A stretch of DNA of 64,000 nucleotides from CAWHJN01 sp963829705 (GCA_963829705.1 CAWHJN010000003.1:1-64000); one strand, 5' to 3'; shown: positions 44,779-53,146, counted from the first letter of the stretch. Numbers and translations: made by a program. Notes: a model not told the origin generated them from the letters alone.

Positions 44779-45633
44779 TCACGACGACGCGCCTATCGAC
44801 GAAACGACGCCGCGCAGAATCGTGGCCAGCTTGGGTTCGGCGTCTTTCGCCGCCGCCAGAATCTCGCTCAACACGACGGGTTGCAGGCAGTCGGGGAAGC
44901 ACTCGTCGGTGACGACCGACACCGCAAGCACGTCGAGGCCCATGTGCCGGGCGACGATGCACTCGGGAACGGTGCTCATGCCCACCACGTCGGCCCCGAT
45001 AGTGCGCAGGAAGCGGTACTCGGCCTTCGTCTCCAGATTCGGGCCGGTGACGGCGGCGTAGACGCCCTGGTGCAGCTTGATGCCATTTTCCAGCGCCACG
45101 CGCTCGGCGCGCTCGCGCAGCGCCACGCCGTACGGCTCACTCATGTCCGGGAAGCGCGGCCCCCAGGCATCGTGGTTTGGCCCGATGAGCGGGTTGTCGC
45201 CCTGCAGGTTGATGTGGTCGGTGACGAGCATCAGGTCGCCCCGGCGATAGAGCGGGTTGAGCCCCCCCGCCGCGTTCGAGAGCACGAGCGTGTTGACACC
45301 CAGCGCCGCCATCACGCGCACGGGAAAGGTGACCTCGCGGGCGTCGTAGCCCTCGTACAGATGTACGCGCCCCTGCATCGCCACCACGTCCACGCCGCCG
45401 AGTGTGCCGAAGAGCAGGTTGCCCGCGTGCGACGCGACGGTCGAACGGGCAAAGCCCGGGATCGCGTCGTACGGCACGGTTTCGGCGTCAGCGATCTCAT
45501 CTGCCAGCGCGCCCAGCCCCGAGCCCAGAATCAGACCGATGGAGGGGCGGCGGTGGGTGCGCGCGCGCAGCATCTCGGCGGCGCGCTCGACGCTGGCGAC
45601 GTATTCGGCGAGCAGCGAGGAAGACATCGGCAT
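44779..45633 (-). CDS. punA: Purine nucleoside phosphorylase (trimeric PNP)
   Basis: 284 residues. Phosphate and base-binding motifs are intact: LILGSGLGALADEI, GNLLFGTLGGVDVVAMQGRV, LVLSNAAGGLNPLYRRGD, the VTGPNLETKAEYRFLRTIGA segment and DVVGMSTVPECIVARHMG. The family cleaves inosine and guanosine to the free base and ribose-1-phosphate in purine salvage, in the cytoplasm. No nucleoside transporter or deoxyribose gene is adjacent. A TACCTTTCGG box lies 24-33 nt upstream, and the antitoxin-type gene is beyond a hairpin. Confidence 0.94.
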   Translation of the reverse strand: MPMSSSLLAEYVASVERAAEMLRARTHRRPSIGLILGSGLGALADEIADAETVPYDAIPGFARSTVASHAGNLLFGTLGGVDVVAMQGRVHLYEGYDAREVTFPVRVMAALGVNTLVLSNAAGGLNPLYRRGDLMLVTDHINLQGDNPLIGPNHDAWGPRFPDMSEPYGVALRERAERVALENGIKLHQGVYAAVTGPNLETKAEYRFLRTIGADVVGMSTVPECIVARHMGLDVLAVSVVTDECFPDCLQPVVLSEILAAAKDAEPKLATILRGVVSSIGASS

Positions 45634-45656
45634 GGCGGAGGTGGAGAATTCGGAGG

Positions 45657-45666
45657 CCGAAAGGTA
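45657..45666 (-). promoter_or_regulatory. Candidate -7 box for purine nucleoside phosphorylase (TACCTTTCGG)
   Basis: TACCTTTCGG on the minus strand, starting 33 nt before the gene start at 45633, fits TAnnTTT(C/G). Confidence 0.4.
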
Positions 45667-45687
45667 GGGGGCGGGCCGCTCTCAGAC

Positions 45688-45712
45688 CCTAAAGGTTTGG
45701 CAAACCTTCAGG
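45688..45712 (-). terminator. AAGGTTTGGCAAACCTT hairpin after the antitoxin gene
   Basis: Near-perfect inverted repeat (CCTAAAGGTTTG / CAAACCTTCAGG) overlapping the antitoxin stop codon. It shares the AGGTTT.GCAAACCT core with the strong terminator at 51029. There is no clear T-run. Confidence 0.4.
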
Positions 45713-45914
45713 ATCTCTTCTTCCCCGACTGCGCCGCGTTTGCCTGTAGAAGCTTTTTGTACAGCTCGTACGACACCAGCACCGCGTGCGGCTCGTTGTT
45801 TTTCTGGATGAGGATGCCCCGGTCGAGGGTGCGCGCGTGCTCGACGATCTCGGCGGTCTTCGAGCGCAACTCGGTGATCGTGGCGACGGCTTCGATGCCC
45901 TGGGTGCTGTACAT
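45708..45914 (-). CDS. Phd/YefM-type antitoxin-like protein, no toxin seen
   Basis: 68 residues from the ATG at 45914. The sequence VATITELRSKTAEIVEHARTLDRGILIQKN and HAVLVSYELYKKLLQ fits the Phd/YefM DNA-binding antitoxin pattern (helix, 'G..I.I.KN.EP.AVLVS..EY..L'). Such proteins usually precede a toxin gene; here none follows: the next gene is pnp, after a hairpin. It could be an orphan antitoxin, a solitary regulator, or a remnant. The frame is open upstream to 46025, but the spacer-like composition argues against the longer form. Confidence 0.7.
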   Translation of the reverse strand: MYSTQGIEAVATITELRSKTAEIVEHARTLDRGILIQKNNEPHAVLVSYELYKKLLQANAAQSGKKRS

Positions 45915-46029
45915 GGTGGGTGTGGGGTTGAGGCGGGAGGGGTAGGAAAGCGAGGCGTATTCGTGCCCGAATTTCGGTGCTAAAAGATAGCGTCGAGCCG
46001 TCGTGTGCCTCATTCCCGCCGCCACCCGC

Positions 46030-46037
46030 TATTTTGC
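46030..46037 (+). promoter_or_regulatory. Candidate -7 box for the EutN-like gene (TATTTTGC)
   Basis: TATTTTGC 51-58 nt before the ATG at 46088; fits TAnnTT(T/G)(C/G). Confidence 0.28.
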
Positions 46038-46087
46038 GCTGCCGCCCTGCGGGCCTGTGGCCCTTCACCCTTACTCTTCCCCCACCG

Positions 46088-46372
46088 ATGACCCTCTGCC
46101 GGGTAACAGGCACCGTGACGGCTCCGACGAAGGCCGAGGCGTTCCGCCCGGCGCGGCTGCTCGTCGTCCGGCCCATCGACCGGGAGGGCGCCGTCGAGGG
46201 GCGCAAGGCGATGGTGGCGCTCGACCCGCACTTCGGCGCGGGCGTGGGCGACGTGGTGCTGGTGGCGAAAGAAGGAGCCGTGGTGGCGCAGATCATGGCG
46301 TCGAAAACCGTCCCTACCAACACCATCATCGTCGCCGTCGTGGAGGACTGGGAAACCGGCGCGCGCAGCTGA
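46088..46372 (+). CDS. EutN/CcmL-type microcompartment vertex-like protein, isolated
   Basis: 94 residues. The pattern MTLCRVTGTVTAPTKAEAF, RPARLLVVRPIDREG, VALDPHFGAGVGDVVLVAKE and NTIIVAVVEDWE follows the EutN/CcmL fold (first strand, 'LLVVQP.D..G', 'V..D..GAG.G..VL...G', 'P.D..IV.IVD'). In carboxysomes and metabolosomes these proteins form pentamers capping shell corners. No shell hexamer or enzyme genes of a microcompartment are in the window, so this is a stand-alone copy with an unknown role. It precedes the secreted amidohydrolase-type genes by 74 nt, but with an intervening promoter-like box. Confidence 0.75.
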   Translation: MTLCRVTGTVTAPTKAEAFRPARLLVVRPIDREGAVEGRKAMVALDPHFGAGVGDVVLVAKEGAVVAQIMASKTVPTNTIIVAVVEDWETGARS

Positions 46373-46415
46373 GGAAAACCCCTTTCTTCCAACCTCCATT
46401 CCCAACCGCTCCCCT

Positions 46416-46423
46416 TATCTTGG
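46416..46423 (+). promoter_or_regulatory. Candidate -7 box for the amidohydrolase cluster (TATCTTGG)
   Basis: TATCTTGG ends 23 nt before the start at 46447; its spacing is close to that of the same box before the TonB receptor. Confidence 0.4.
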
Positions 46424-46446
46424 CCGCGATCCATCCCGAACCGCTC

Positions 46447-48204
46447 ATGCAACAGCCCCTTCGCACGCTCGGTCTGGGCGTGCTGTTCGCCCTCCTGACG
46501 CTCCCCGCCACGGCGCAGACGCGCCCCGAAAGCGACGTTCCGCGCGTCACGCGCACCTTCGCCATCGAAAACGCCCGCATCGTGCAGGCCCCCGGCAAGG
46601 TCATCGAACGCGGCACCGTCGTCGTGCGCGACGGACGCATTCTGGCCGTCGGCGCCAACGCCACCATCCCCTTCGATGCCGAGCGCATCGCGGGCGACTC
46701 GCTCGTCGTCTACGCCGGCTTCATCGACGCCCTCGGCCACGCAGGCATCGCCCCACCCAAGCGCGAAGGCACCCTGCCGCGCGTGGACGACCCCGCCAAT
46801 CCGCCCGACGACCGCGCCGGTCGGCAGCCCGAGCGCCACGCCACGACGCTGCTCAAGTCCGACGACAGCAGCATCGACGCGCTGCGGAAGGCGGGCTTCA
46901 CGCTCGCTCACACCGTGCCGCAGGACGGCTTTTTGCCCGGCCAGGGCGCCCTCGTCTTCCTCACCGACCGCGACGACGCCCGCCAGATGGTGCTGCGCGA
47001 CCAGACGAGCCTGTTCGCTCAGTTCGAGAACGCGCGCGGCGTTTACCCCGGCACGCCCATGGGCATCATGGCCGCGTGGCGCGACCTCTACCGCGAATCG
47101 CAGCGGCGCCAGAAACTCGATGCCGACTACGCGAAAGGCCCTGCCGGACGCGACCGCCCGCCCTTCGATCCCGTCCACGAGGCGCTGTTTCCCGTGATCG
47201 GCAAGACGACGCCCGTGTTTTTCCAGACCGACGACGCGCTCGAAGCGTACCGTGCGCTGAAGTTGGGCGAGGAACTGGGCTTCACGCTCGTACTCGCGGG
47301 CAACGCGCAGGCGTATACGATGCTCGACAAGCTCAAAAACGCCGACGTGCCGCTCGTGCTCACGCTCGAACTGCCGGAAGCCCCGAAAGGCAGCGCGAAG
47401 AAAGACTCGACGATGGCAAAGGCCGATTCCGCCACGACCGTCGCGCCCGACCCGCCCAACACGTTTTTCGTCTCCGACCGCCGCACCGTTTCCTACAAAG
47501 ACATCGAAGGCGAGAAGACGAACCTCGATGCCCGCAGCGCGCTCGTGCGGAAAGACTACTACGCGACGGCTGCTCGGCTCGACTCCGTCGGTCTCCCGTT
47601 CGCCTTCAGCACGCTCGACGTAAAGCCCGCCGACGTGCATAAAAACCTGCGCCTGATGGTCGAGAACGGCTTGTCAGAGGATGCCGCGCTGGCCGCGCTC
47701 ACCACGCGCGCCGCCGAGTTGCTGGGCATCGCCCGCGATTTCGGAACGGTAGAGACCGGCAAAGTCGCCAACCTCGTCATCACCGACAAACCGTTCTTCG
47801 ACGAGAAAGCCGCCGTGCGCTACGTCTTCGTCGAGGGTGAGCGGTACACCTACGAGAAGCCGAAGCCGAAGAAAAACGGCGCGGCCAACGGTGCTGCTGC
47901 AACGGCTACGGCCGTCGGCACGTGGTCGGTGGACATTCCCACGCCGCAAGGCACCACGAGCGGCACACTCACCATCACCGGCGAGGCCGGTGCCCTCGGC
48001 GGGACGCTGTTCGTGGACATGATGGGTGGCACGGCCACCCTCGAAAACGTGGAGCAAGGCGGATCGACGCTCACCTTCTCGTTCGACGCGGGCGAGTTCG
48101 GGCGCATCGCGGCCACCGCCACCATCGACGGCGATGCGCTCGAAGGCACCCTCGACGTGCCCAGCGTCGGCCCGCTGCCGTTCTCGGGCACCCGCGTGCC
48201 GTGA
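46447..48204 (+). CDS. Secreted amidohydrolase-family protein 1, lacking the HxH metal motif
   Basis: 585 residues with a signal peptide (MQQPLRTLGLGVLFALLTLP, ending ATAQ). The amidohydrolase composite domain is recognisable: FAIENARIVQAPGKVIERGT, VVVRDGRILAVGA, and after the C-terminal barrel half GTVETGKVANLVITDKPFFD. At the place of the metal-binding HxH ('GFIDAHTH') it reads YAGFIDALGHAGIAPPK, so one key His is missing, and catalysis of the classic type is doubtful. A 95-residue C-terminal beta domain follows (WSVDIPTPQGTTSGTLTITG). It is the first of three related genes and probably co-transcribed with them. Confidence 0.85.
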   Translation: MQQPLRTLGLGVLFALLTLPATAQTRPESDVPRVTRTFAIENARIVQAPGKVIERGTVVVRDGRILAVGANATIPFDAERIAGDSLVVYAGFIDALGHAGIAPPKREGTLPRVDDPANPPDDRAGRQPERHATTLLKSDDSSIDALRKAGFTLAHTVPQDGFLPGQGALVFLTDRDDARQMVLRDQTSLFAQFENARGVYPGTPMGIMAAWRDLYRESQRRQKLDADYAKGPAGRDRPPFDPVHEALFPVIGKTTPVFFQTDDALEAYRALKLGEELGFTLVLAGNAQAYTMLDKLKNADVPLVLTLELPEAPKGSAKKDSTMAKADSATTVAPDPPNTFFVSDRRTVSYKDIEGEKTNLDARSALVRKDYYATAARLDSVGLPFAFSTLDVKPADVHKNLRLMVENGLSEDAALAALTTRAAELLGIARDFGTVETGKVANLVITDKPFFDEKAAVRYVFVEGERYTYEKPKPKKNGAANGAAATATAVGTWSVDIPTPQGTTSGTLTITGEAGALGGTLFVDMMGGTATLENVEQGGSTLTFSFDAGEFGRIAATATIDGDALEGTLDVPSVGPLPFSGTRVP

Positions 48205-48222
48205 AAGCTGGCGGGTTGGGTT

Positions 48223-48230
48223 GGTTAACC
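48223..48230. repeat. GGTTAACC palindrome (TTGGTT repeat family, partial copy 4)
   Basis: GGGTTGGTTAACCACCAGCGAACCC in the 72-bp gap between amidohydrolase genes 1 and 2 contains the GGTTAACC palindrome and the ACCAGCGAAC tail similar to the AACCAACAGCGA of the other copies. Confidence 0.35.
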
Positions 48231-48276
48231 ACCAGCGAACCCGACCATCTGACAAACTCCTGCCTCTATTCCTGCT

Positions 48277-49632
48277 ATGAAATACAGCCTCTTTCTTCTG
48301 CTGATCGGTCTTATGGCCCCGGCGCTCCACGCCCAGCGCACCGGCAGCGTCCTCGTCCGCAACGCGACGGTGCTGACGGTCACGAAGGGCACGCTCGAAA
48401 ACACCGACGTGCTCGTGCGCGACGGCAAGATCGCCGAGGTCGGCCAGAACCTGCGCGCGCCCGGCGGCGTGGCGACGGTTGACGGCACGGGGATGTACCT
48501 CATGCCCGGCATCATCGATGCGCACTCGCACATCGCCACGTCGAGCGTCAACGAGGCCACCAGCCCCGTCACCGCCGAGGTGCAGATCGAAGACGTGCTC
48601 GACCCGTACGACATCGGCATCTACCGGGCGCTCGCGGGCGGCGTGACGGTTTCGCACATCCTGCACGGCTCCGCCAATGCCATCGGCGGGCAGAGCGAAA
48701 CGATCAAGCACCGCTGGGGCGAGCGCGACCCCGATGCCATCAAGATGGACGGCGCGCCGCGCACCATCAAGTTCGCCCTCGGCGAGAACCCGACACGCGT
48801 ACACGGGCGCGGCTACGGCGTGGTGCCCGCCACCCGCATGGGCGTCGAGCAGGTCATCCGCTCGGCCTTTGCCGAGGCACGGCTGTACGACGAGGCGAAG
48901 ACACGCGCCGAGCGCGACCCGAACATCGCCCCGCCCGCCTACAGTTTGCGCATGGAAACGATGGCCGACATCCTGCGCGGCGACGTCATCATCCACTGCC
49001 ACAGCTACCGCGCCGACGAAATCCTGATGCTCCTGCGCGTGCTGAAGGATTTCGGCGTGGACCGGATCGTCTTCCAGCACGTCAACGAGGGCTTCAAGGT
49101 GGCCCCCGAGTTGGCCGCGTACGGCGCGATGGCGTCGGTGTTTGCCGACTGGTGGGCGTACAAGTTCGAGGTCTACTATTCGACGGCCTACAACGCCGCC
49201 ATCCTGACGCGCAACGGCGTCGTGACGAGCATCAACTCGGACTCGGGCGAACTCAACCGGCACCTCTACCACGAGGCGGCCAAAACGCAGCACTACGGCG
49301 GCCTCACCGACGACGAAGCACTGCGGCTCATCACCATCAACCCGGCGCGGCAACTGGGCGTCGAGGACCGCATCGGCTCCATCGAGGTGGGCAAAGAGGC
49401 GGATCTGGCGCTGTTCAGCCACCACCCGCTCTCCATCTACGCCGTGCCGCAGAAGGTGTGGGTCGATGGCGTCATGCGCTTCGACATCGCCCGCGACGGC
49501 GACGACCAGCGGCTGCTCGTCAACCCGGCGGAGAAGTTCGATGCCGTGACGATCCACACCGAGCACGGCGGCGACCGCTGCATGCAGGACACCGACCTGA
49601 TGGAACTCGTCCTCGACCGCTCCAGCCGCTGA
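48277..49632 (+). CDS. Secreted amidohydrolase-family protein 2, with HxH motif
   Basis: 451 residues with a signal peptide (MKYSLFLLLIGLMAPALHAQ). The urease/dihydroorotase-like fold is evident: VLVRNATVLTVTKGTLENTD, the metal-binding GIIDAHSHIATSSVNE (HxH intact), IIHCHSYRADEILMLLRV with a further His, IVFQHVNEGFKVAPELA and SINSDSGELNRHLYHEA with the catalytic-type Asp, and the C-terminal ARQLGVEDRIGSIEVGKEAD. Of the three neighbours it is the one most likely to be an active metal-dependent hydrolase. Substrate unknown. It lies 72 nt after gene 1 and 25 nt before gene 3. Confidence 0.9.
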   Translation: MKYSLFLLLIGLMAPALHAQRTGSVLVRNATVLTVTKGTLENTDVLVRDGKIAEVGQNLRAPGGVATVDGTGMYLMPGIIDAHSHIATSSVNEATSPVTAEVQIEDVLDPYDIGIYRALAGGVTVSHILHGSANAIGGQSETIKHRWGERDPDAIKMDGAPRTIKFALGENPTRVHGRGYGVVPATRMGVEQVIRSAFAEARLYDEAKTRAERDPNIAPPAYSLRMETMADILRGDVIIHCHSYRADEILMLLRVLKDFGVDRIVFQHVNEGFKVAPELAAYGAMASVFADWWAYKFEVYYSTAYNAAILTRNGVVTSINSDSGELNRHLYHEAAKTQHYGGLTDDEALRLITINPARQLGVEDRIGSIEVGKEADLALFSHHPLSIYAVPQKVWVDGVMRFDIARDGDDQRLLVNPAEKFDAVTIHTEHGGDRCMQDTDLMELVLDRSSR

Positions 49633-49657
49633 CCTCCCCTTTTCGATCCTGACGACG

Positions 49658-50998
49658 ATGAAGCTTTTTCTCTGCCTGCTGCTCGCCCTCGCGCCCCTCG
49701 TCTCCCACGCCGCAACGCCACCGGACGGCAAAGAACCCGGACGGCGCGGCGTGTTCGCGCTCACCAATGCCCGCGTCGTGACGGTCACCAACGGCGTCAT
49801 CGAAAACGGGACGGTCGTGATTCGCGGCGGCGTCATCGAAGCCGTCGGCCAGAACGTCGCCGTGCCCGCCGACGCCGAGGTGATCGACTGCACGGGTCTG
49901 TCCATCTATCCCGGCCTCATCGACAGCGGCTCGGGCGCGGGCCTCACCGAGGTCGGCTCGCTCTCCGAGACGCGCGACGGCGACGACATCGGCGACATCA
50001 TCCCGCATTTCCAGGCGCTGACGGCCATTAACCCCAACTCGGTCATCTTCCCCGTCACCCGCGTCAACGGCGTCACGACGATCCTGTCGATGCCCGGCGG
50101 CGGGCTGTTCCCCGGCACAGCGGCGCTCGTGAACCTGCACGGCTACACGCCCGAGCAGATGTCGGTGGCAGACACGCGCCTCGTGATGCTCGAATTCCCC
50201 CGCACGGGGCGGCGCGGCGGCTTCGACCGGCGCTCCGACGAGGACATCAAAAAAGCCGCCGACAAGGCCCTCGCGAAGCTCAACGACACGTGGGATGCTG
50301 CTGTGCTCCAGGCGCGCATCGACTCGGCACAGAACGCGAGCCCCGAAGCGGGTCGCGCCCGCCCGTACGCGCCCGCGATGGACGCGCTGGCCGAGGTCGT
50401 GCGCGGCGAGCGCAAGCTGCTCATCGAAGTCAACGCCGCCGGTGACATCCTGAAAGCCCTCGAATGGATCGAGGAGCGCGGGTTGAAAGGCAACGTCGTG
50501 CTCGGCGGCGTGCTCGAAGGCTGGCGCGTGGCCGACAAGATCGCCGCGGCGGGCGTGCCCGTGCTGGCCGGGCCGGTGCTGACGATCCCGACGCGCGACG
50601 CCGACCGCTACGACAAGGCGTACGCCAACCCCGGCCTCCTGGCGCAGGCGGGCGTGCAGGTGGCCATTCGCTCGGGCGAGGTGGAAAACACGCGCAACCT
50701 GCCGTACCACGCGGGCTTCGCGGCGGCGTACGGCATGGGCCAGGAGGCCGCGCTGCGCGCCGTCACCATCGTGCCCGCCCAGATCTTCGGCGTCGCCGAC
50801 AAGCTCGGATCGCTCGAAAACGGCAAGATGGCGAACGTCCTCGTGACCACGGGCGACCCGTTCGAGACGAAGACGGAGATCCGCCACGTTTTTATCGACG
50901 GCTACCTGATTCCGATGGAAAGCCGCCAGACGCGCCTCTACGAGGAATTCCTCCAGCGCAACCCCGGCTACACCGGCGAGCCCAACCTCGACCGGTGA
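49658..50998 (+). CDS. Secreted amidohydrolase-family protein 3, lacking the HxH metal motif
   Basis: 446 residues with a signal peptide (MKLFLCLLLALAPLVSHA). The composite domain is typical (VFALTNARVVTVTNGVIENG, VVIRGGVIEAVGQNVAVP, and at the end VADKLGSLENGKMANVLVTT) but the HxH site reads IYPGLIDSGSGAGLTEVGSL, with no His, and later metal positions are not obvious either. It may have become a binding or partner protein for its neighbour 2. A perfect 14-bp terminator hairpin starts 30 nt after the stop. Confidence 0.85.
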   Translation: MKLFLCLLLALAPLVSHAATPPDGKEPGRRGVFALTNARVVTVTNGVIENGTVVIRGGVIEAVGQNVAVPADAEVIDCTGLSIYPGLIDSGSGAGLTEVGSLSETRDGDDIGDIIPHFQALTAINPNSVIFPVTRVNGVTTILSMPGGGLFPGTAALVNLHGYTPEQMSVADTRLVMLEFPRTGRRGGFDRRSDEDIKKAADKALAKLNDTWDAAVLQARIDSAQNASPEAGRARPYAPAMDALAEVVRGERKLLIEVNAAGDILKALEWIEERGLKGNVVLGGVLEGWRVADKIAAAGVPVLAGPVLTIPTRDADRYDKAYANPGLLAQAGVQVAIRSGEVENTRNLPYHAGFAAAYGMGQEAALRAVTIVPAQIFGVADKLGSLENGKMANVLVTTGDPFETKTEIRHVFIDGYLIPMESRQTRLYEEFLQRNPGYTGEPNLDR

Positions 50999-51028
50999 CG
51001 CGGTAAAATTCCGTCAGGCTGTGGTCAG

Positions 51029-51068
51029 AACCCGTCAGGTTTCGCAAACCTGACGGGTTTCTCATTTT
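51029..51068. terminator. Strong terminator after the amidohydrolase cluster
   Basis: AACCCGTCAGGTTT (51029-51042) and AAACCTGACGGGTT (51046-51059) form a perfect 14-bp stem with a 3-nt CGC loop, followed by TCTCATTTT. It lies between the convergent amidohydrolase cluster and the polyketide synthase gene. Confidence 0.85.
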
Positions 51069-51108
51069 CGTGCGACCGAACTTTCAGATTCTTGAAGACC
51101 CTGAAGGT

Positions 51109-52227
51109 TCAGGCCTCCACGCCCTTCCACAGCGCCCCTTCGAGCGTCAGGCCCGGCCCGAAGGCCATCGCCACGCCGTAGCCGATGCCTTTTTCGCCCC
51201 TTTCGACGGCGGCGCGGTGCTTTTCGAGAAAGCGTTTGAGCACGAACAGGATGGTAGGCGAGGACATGTTGCCATAATCGCGCAGGACGGCAAAGCTGTC
51301 GGCGACGGCTTCGTCGGGGAGGGCGAGCACCTCTTGCGCCTTCTCGACGATGGCGCGCCCGCCGGGGTGGATGGCCCACCATTCGATGTCATTCTGCGTC
51401 AGCTCCTCGCGTCTAAGCAATTGACCCAGATACGCGGGCAGGTGGCGCGCGATGATCTTCGGGACGCGGCTCGTCAGGCCCATGGTGTAGCCCGTGTCGC
51501 CCACGGCCCACGACATGTCCTCCATCGAATCGTCGTCGAGGAGGACGTGGTTGTCGACGTACGCGAGCGTGCCGGGTGCTTCACGGTTCGAGACGACAGC
51601 GGCGGCACACCCATCGGCGAAGAGCGAGTTGACGACGGCCTGCTCCATCGAGTCGTTGACCTGGAAGTGCAGCGTGCAGAGTTCGGCGCAGACGACGAGC
51701 ACGACGGCATCTTCTCCGCTGTTGCAGAAGCCGTCCGCCACGCGCAGCGCGTTGAAAGCGGCGTAACAGCCCATGAAGCCGATCATGGCCCGACGCGTCG
51801 TCGGCGGCAGGCCGAGGCGTTTAACGAGTTCGATGTCGAGGCCGGGGGCGAAAAAGCCCGTGCAACTCGCCACCACGACGTGCGTGATCTCGCCCGGCGA
51901 ACGACCTGCCTGTTCGAGGGCATCGGCAGCGACACGCTCGGCGAGCGGCACGATGGTCGCCTTGTAAATGTCGTTGCGCTGGCCTGTCGTGGGCGGCGGT
52001 TGGAGGGACCACGTGGGTGGGTAAAAAGAGAAATCCTCTGCCTCGCGCACGTAGTCTTCGACCACCGAATATCGCCGTTCGATGCCGCTACGCTCGTAGA
52101 GCATCGGAATGCGGCTGCGGATGTTCTCTGGCAGCGACGTTACGCGCTCCATGAAGGCGGCGGCTTCCTGCTGCGTACCCGTGTGGGCGGGTGTGCCGGT
52201 GGCGATGGCTTCGAGGTACGAGGGCAT
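51109..52227 (-). CDS. Type III polyketide synthase (chalcone/stilbene synthase family)
   Basis: 372 residues. The catalytic triad of the family is in place: Cys in FMGCYAAFNALRVADG (about residue 154), His in WWAIHPGGRAIVEKAQEV and Asn in YGNMSSPTILFVL. The N-terminal EAIATGTPAHTGTQQEAAAF and the VVVASCTGFFAPGLDIELV segment are typical. It condenses malonyl-CoA units onto an acyl-CoA starter, giving pyrones or resorcinols in the cytoplasm. No methyltransferase or hydroxylase is adjacent. It lies 34 nt downstream of mazG, so the two are probably one transcript. The end overlaps a CCTGAA/TTCAGG hairpin. Confidence 0.92.
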   Translation of the reverse strand: MPSYLEAIATGTPAHTGTQQEAAAFMERVTSLPENIRSRIPMLYERSGIERRYSVVEDYVREAEDFSFYPPTWSLQPPPTTGQRNDIYKATIVPLAERVAADALEQAGRSPGEITHVVVASCTGFFAPGLDIELVKRLGLPPTTRRAMIGFMGCYAAFNALRVADGFCNSGEDAVVLVVCAELCTLHFQVNDSMEQAVVNSLFADGCAAAVVSNREAPGTLAYVDNHVLLDDDSMEDMSWAVGDTGYTMGLTSRVPKIIARHLPAYLGQLLRREELTQNDIEWWAIHPGGRAIVEKAQEVLALPDEAVADSFAVLRDYGNMSSPTILFVLKRFLEKHRAAVERGEKGIGYGVAMAFGPGLTLEGALWKGVEA

Positions 52228-52261
52228 TCGGGCTACGGATAGGGGTGCCCGTAACGGGGCC

Positions 52262-53068
52262 TCATTTCTGCCGTTCCAGCGCTTTGGCTTCGTTCCAGTA
52301 ACCGTCCATCTCCGCCAGCGTCGCCTCGCCGAACGAGCGCCCGGCATCGCGCAGCCGCGCCTCGACGTGCCCGAAGCGCCGCGCGAACGTGGTGTTGGTG
52401 CGTTGCAGCGCGTTTTCCGGGTTCACGCCCACCTGCCGCGCGTAATTGACGAGGGCGAAAAACAGGTCGCCCCACTCGCGCTCGCGGGCGTCGGCGTCAT
52501 CGGGCGGCACGGCGCGGATTTCGTTCAGCTCTTCCTCGACCTTGTCCCACGCGCCCTGCGCGTCGGGAAAGTCGAAGCCGACGCCCGCCACTTTTTCCTG
52601 CACCCGGTACGCGCGCAGGAGCGCGGGCAGCGCGCCGGGCACGCCGTCGAGCAATGCCTTCCGCCCCTCGGTCATCTTGATCTTCTCCCAGTTTTGCAGC
52701 ACCTCGTCCGTACCCGACACGCGCGCCTCGCCGAATACGTGCGGGTGGCGGCGGACGAGCTTTTCCGTCTCGCCGTCTACCACCTCGCGCAGCGTGAAGG
52801 TGCCCGCCTCCTCGCCCATCGTGCTGTGAAAGACGACGTGGAGGAGGAGGTCGCCCAGTTCTTTGCGCAACTCCGTCCAGTCCTCTTTTTCGATGCTCTC
52901 GACGGCCTCGTAGGTTTCTTCGATAAGGAGGTGGCGCACCGAGGCGTGCGTCTGCTCCCGATCCCACGGGCAGTCGCGCCGCAACCGGCGGACGATGGCG
53001 ACAAAGTGCGCGAGGGCTTCGACGGTGTCGGCGTCGGGGCGAAAAGCGGGGTCGTAAAGGTCAGCCAT
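52262..53068 (-). CDS. mazG: Nucleoside triphosphate pyrophosphohydrolase MazG
   Basis: 268 residues, two tandem MazG domains. The first (about 10-110) has the metal motif EETYEAVESIEKEDWTELRK ... ELGDLLLHVVFHSTMGEEAG; the second (about 150-250) keeps VGFDFPDAQGAWDKVEEELN and EREWGDLFFALVNYARQVGV. The enzyme hydrolyses non-canonical NTPs to NMP and PPi, preventing mutagenic incorporation, and also lowers ppGpp in E. coli. The ATG at 53068 (MADLYDPAFRPDADTVEALA) is preferred to 53116 since the family begins near there. It precedes the type III PKS gene by 34 nt, an unusual partner. Confidence 0.94.
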   Translation of the reverse strand: MADLYDPAFRPDADTVEALAHFVAIVRRLRRDCPWDREQTHASVRHLLIEETYEAVESIEKEDWTELRKELGDLLLHVVFHSTMGEEAGTFTLREVVDGETEKLVRRHPHVFGEARVSGTDEVLQNWEKIKMTEGRKALLDGVPGALPALLRAYRVQEKVAGVGFDFPDAQGAWDKVEEELNEIRAVPPDDADAREREWGDLFFALVNYARQVGVNPENALQRTNTTFARRFGHVEARLRDAGRSFGEATLAEMDGYWNEAKALERQK

Positions 53069-53138
53069 ACGGGCGACGTGGGAGCGGTTGTGGATAAACA
53101 AAACGGGCGGTGACACACCCTTGGCACCGCCGCTGCCG

Positions 53139-53146
53139 TATTTTTC
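53139..53146 (+). promoter_or_regulatory. Candidate -7 box in the ssb leader region (TATTTTTC)
   Basis: TATTTTTC with a possible upstream TTG at 53121-53123 (18 nt apart) lies in the divergent mazG/ssb spacer, about 190 nt before ssb, implying a long leader if used. Confidence 0.2.
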
